Positions 33,557 to 35,492 of a DNA stretch of 35,492 bases are shown here, in pieces. The stretch spans positions 1 through 35,492 of the forward strand of contig CAAEDK010000110.1 in NCBI GenBank assembly GCA_900754605.1. The letters are read 5' to 3'. The position numbers were made by a program, and so were the translations under genes. The number at the start of each line of letters is the position of its first letter. The stretch's first letter is position 1. A model generated the notes under the pieces. That model had not been told where the DNA came from and searched no databases. It saw only the letters and a list, made by a program, of their open reading frames with translations. Origin of the DNA: an uncultured Oscillospiraceae bacterium (GTDB taxonomy: Bacteria; Bacillota_A; Clostridia; Oscillospirales; Oscillospiraceae).

Positions 33557-34399
33557 ATGACAGAAAATTTGTTTTTAGACTGGGCGATCAAATTGCTGGA
33601 GCAAATCGAGACTTCTGAGGAAAAGAAGCTTTGGTGCCGCCGTTATTCCGTGTATTCCCGTAGTCCTGGGCAGAAAACACTCGCTCGCGATTTACATGAT
33701 TTTGTAGACAGAACCTACCAGGCGGGATTGGTGATCCAGAATTATCACGAGGTGATCCAAAAGTGGGGCCTCGAGGAGCGGAATATCGCGATAGCCCCTC
33801 CGGGATGGCTGGAGATGCAGCCCTATTTGTGTGTATTGGCCTGTATCGCATGGCATTTCCGCAGAGACCATTTTTGCGAGGGTTCCCTGATCAGTCAAAG
33901 CATCGCGGAAGGGGTCCTGTTACGCCTGTTTCGTCGGCTCAAAGCGCTCTGTCCCACAGCGGTTCCCGCCGTCACACTACAAGAACTCTGTTGTAACGAT
34001 TGTCATTCTGTCCCTGAGGTGCCAGGAGTCTATTGGGTATTTGCGCCTGAGGGAATGGCAATCCGTTTCTCGGAACAGGAGTACCGCCCTAAGGCTAAAA
34101 TCTATCCTGCGAAAAAGCTTCAGGAGAAATATGAGGGATGTGCCGACCAAAGTATCCTGTATATTGGAAAAGCGGAAGGAAAGCGTGGCCTGCGGCAGAG
34201 ACTGAGGCAGTATATGGACTACGGACTGGGAAGAGGAAATATCCACGCAGGCGGACGTGCTGTCTGGCAGATCTCGGACTGCGGACTTTTGCTGCTTGCT
34301 TACGAAGCCTGTGAAAACCCAGGAGAACGGGAACGACAATTGCTGCAGGAATACCGAGAGAAAAACGGCTCCTATCCACTGGCAAACTGGCGGGGATGA
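33557..34399 (+). CDS. DUF6508-like / GIY-YIG-like two-domain protein
   Basis: The 280-aa protein begins with an alpha-helical domain at about residues 30-130 (RDLHDFVDRTYQAGLVIQNYHEVIQKWG, later WHFRRDHFCEGSLISQSIAEGVLLRLFRRL), which resembles DUF6508 as I remember it. From about residue 152 it has GIY-YIG features: PEVPGVYWVF (Tyr159), ILYIGKAEGKRGLRQRL (Tyr202, Gly204, following Arg), and an acidic ENPGERERQLLQEY helix, ending PLANW. The match is weaker than for the preceding gene but in the right order. It is 18 nt downstream of that gene with GGGAG before the ATG. A paired nuclease function is inferred from context only. A terminator follows. Confidence 0.65.
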   Translation: MTENLFLDWAIKLLEQIETSEEKKLWCRRYSVYSRSPGQKTLARDLHDFVDRTYQAGLVIQNYHEVIQKWGLEERNIAIAPPGWLEMQPYLCVLACIAWHFRRDHFCEGSLISQSIAEGVLLRLFRRLKALCPTAVPAVTLQELCCNDCHSVPEVPGVYWVFAPEGMAIRFSEQEYRPKAKIYPAKKLQEKYEGCADQSILYIGKAEGKRGLRQRLRQYMDYGLGRGNIHAGGRAVWQISDCGLLLLAYEACENPGERERQLLQEYREKNGSYPLANWRG

Positions 34400-34427
34400 G
34401 AGAGGGAAAGCAAGAAATGACCTTGAG

Positions 34428-34466
34428 AAAAGAGGTTGGCATCACATTGTGATACCAACCTCTTTT
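34428..34466. terminator. Bidirectional terminator after the GIY-YIG operon
   Basis: AAAAGAGGTTGG pairs with CCAACCTCTTTT, and the inner ATCA/TGAT arms pair around a short loop. It lies between converging genes and serves both strands. Confidence 0.8.
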
Positions 34467-34492
34467 GAACGTTCAGAATGCCGATATGACTT

Positions 34493-34978
34493 TCAAAATC
34501 CCGACAGGTCTACGCCCAGGAGGACGAGGGCGATGCCGGCCAGGATCCAGGGCAGAAAGATGACCGGAAGCAGGAGCAGCCCTTTGTGGTTTTCGTAGTG
34601 GTACTCCTCACAGGAGAACAGCTTGTCAGGATCATCGACATAATAGAGATACAGGTACAGGGGCGGTGTCGATGGATGCTTGAAATAGGCGGTATACTGC
34701 CGCTCCTTGCCGTCGATCGTGTAGTGGTAGGTAGCGTGCCAATCATAGCGGGATACTTCACCGGAGGGGTGCTTGTCCGCCAGAGACGCTTTGATGACGT
34801 GGTCCCTGCTCTTTGCGATGTCCCGTTTCCGTTCCCAGCTGACGCCGTGGGACACCTTTTTGTAGAGCGGCACCGCGATGGCATAGCCGCCGATCAGGAC
34901 GGCGAATACGATTGCCCATTTGAGCCAGTTGACAGGATCGTCGGTAAACATCGTGATGAGAGCCTCTTGGATACTCAA
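34493..34978 (-). CDS. Two-membrane-segment protein of unknown function
   Basis: The protein has membrane segments near each end (WLKWAIVFAVLIGGYAIAVPLY and GLLLLPVIFLPWILAGIALVLLG) and a soluble middle domain of about 95 residues, rich in Tyr and charged residues (YDWHATYHYTIDGKERQYTAYF). This middle looks like the DUF3592-type beta domain, where a sequence between two helices is compared with a dictated unit, but I am not certain. A TTG at 34978 is preferred because GGGGGAGG lies 8 nt upstream. ATG at 34999 would sit directly on AGGAG with no spacing. No neighbour suggests a function. Confidence 0.7.
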   Translation of the reverse strand: MSIQEALITMFTDDPVNWLKWAIVFAVLIGGYAIAVPLYKKVSHGVSWERKRDIAKSRDHVIKASLADKHPSGEVSRYDWHATYHYTIDGKERQYTAYFKHPSTPPLYLYLYYVDDPDKLFSCEEYHYENHKGLLLLPVIFLPWILAGIALVLLGVDLSGF

Positions 34979-35099
34979 TTTCAGCACCTCCCCCGGCATC
35001 TCCTGTGCTCATCATACGATATTTGGCGGCGCTCCGCAAGGCAGAATGATACTTTTGATGATGCATTATAAAATTTGATAAGATAGGCAGGCCGTCTTT

Positions 35100-35492
35100 T
35101 TACGCCGCCCGCCCCAGCATTCCCCGCATCATCTCATACCACTTAGCCGCAGTATGCCTCGTCACCCCGGCGCCCCTGGCAATAGCTCGATAGCTGGTCA
35201 CGTCGGGGTGGAACTTCATGAACAACCAGATTTTCTTCTGCGTTTTGGTGAGCTTATCCGGCGGAGTGATGCCCCGCATTTTGTCCCGTAGGGCCTGCCG
35301 CTCTGCGTTCATCTGCTGAATCAGCACCTTCAGCTTCGCTTCGCATTCCTCCTGGGTATGAGCGTAGACGCATTTAGAGTGCTTGGTGCCGTCCGGCCAG
35401 GTGGGGGAGTAGCGGCCTTCGAACAGGTGGTCATTGATCTGAGTGATGCACCCGGTGCCAGGCTTTCGGGTCTTTCTCAGCACCGGCTGGAA
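35100..35492 (-). CDS. DNA-binding protein with integrase-arm-like N-terminus and HTH, 5' end cut by the window
   Basis: The frame stays open to the window edge, and the first in-frame start (GTG at 35483) lacks room to check a ribosome binding site, so the gene may begin outside. The visible 127-130 aa start with GTGCITQINDHLFEGRYSPT and CVYAHTQEECEAKLKVL, which resemble the arm-type DNA-binding domain of tyrosine integrases. A basic linker follows, then a helix-turn-helix, YRAIARGAGVTRHTAAKWYEMM. There is no catalytic domain. It may be an excisionase/regulator-like accessory protein of a mobile element or a remnant. Confidence 0.6.
   Translation of the reverse strand, partial: FQPVLRKTRKPGTGCITQINDHLFEGRYSPTWPDGTKHSKCVYAHTQEECEAKLKVLIQQMNAERQALRDKMRGITPPDKLTKTQKKIWLFMKFHPDVTSYRAIARGAGVTRHTAAKWYEMMRGMLGRAA

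Overview
The window looks like chromosome of a gut Clostridia of the Oscillospiraceae, most likely Flavonifractor plautii or a very close relative. The main reason is one adjacent gene pair: a secreted five-bladed-propeller-type protein and a GH36 enzyme. They match the architecture, and as far as I remember the active-site residue spacing, of the F. plautii GalNAc deacetylase and galactosaminidase that together remove the blood-group A determinant. Gram-positive Shine-Dalgarno sequences, TTG/GTG starts and the housekeeping genes (trmB, trhA, Mn-catalase) fit this.

Layout. (1) 1-1454: two broken large serine recombinases in tandem. (2) 1578-5629: an AT-rich two-gene operon of an OLD-family ATPase/TOPRIM nuclease and a UvrD-like helicase, the gene pair of a Gabija-type anti-phage system. 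(3) 5630-8393: terminators, then two overlapping tyrosine integrases on the minus strand, both pseudogenes. (4) 8773-22836: a catabolic locus. A GntR/UTRA regulator is divergent from a long plus-strand series: BadF-type sugar kinase, AgaS-like SIS isomerase/deaminase, secreted GalNAc deacetylase, secreted GH36 galactosaminidase, GH4 glycosidase, GPH-family symporter, GatZ/KbaZ and GatY/KbaY tagatose-bisphosphate aldolase subunits. (5) 22991-23656: Mn-catalase/CotJC-like protein. (6) 23823-28840, minus strand: response regulator, histidine kinase, then an ABC exporter (ATPase plus FtsX-type permease). (7) 29057-30534: TrhA/hemolysin III and TrmB. (8) 30657-30915: a partial tRNA-Pro copy followed by an intact tRNA-Pro(UGG). 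(9) 31300-32591: SGNH hydrolase and membrane-anchored alpha/beta hydrolase, overlapping by 4 nt. (10) 32623-34399: a short leader ORF and two consecutive GIY-YIG-domain proteins. (11) 34493-35492, minus strand: a two-TM protein and an edge-truncated DNA-binding protein.

How the catabolic locus may work (inference from gene families). The deacetylase converts terminal alpha-GalNAc to alpha-GalN outside the cell and GH36 releases galactosamine. The GPH symporter imports it. The BadF-type kinase makes GalN-6-P, AgaS deaminates/isomerises it to tagatose-6-P, and GatYZ cleaves tagatose-1,6-bisphosphate to triose phosphates. No GalNAc-6-P deacetylase, PTS or tagatose-6-P kinase is present. The missing NagA/AgaA is what one expects if deacetylation happens outside the cell. 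Two copies of an inverted repeat in the gntR-kinase intergenic region are the likely operators.

The ends of the window and the integrase/tRNA regions are mosaic and show several independent traces of past integration.
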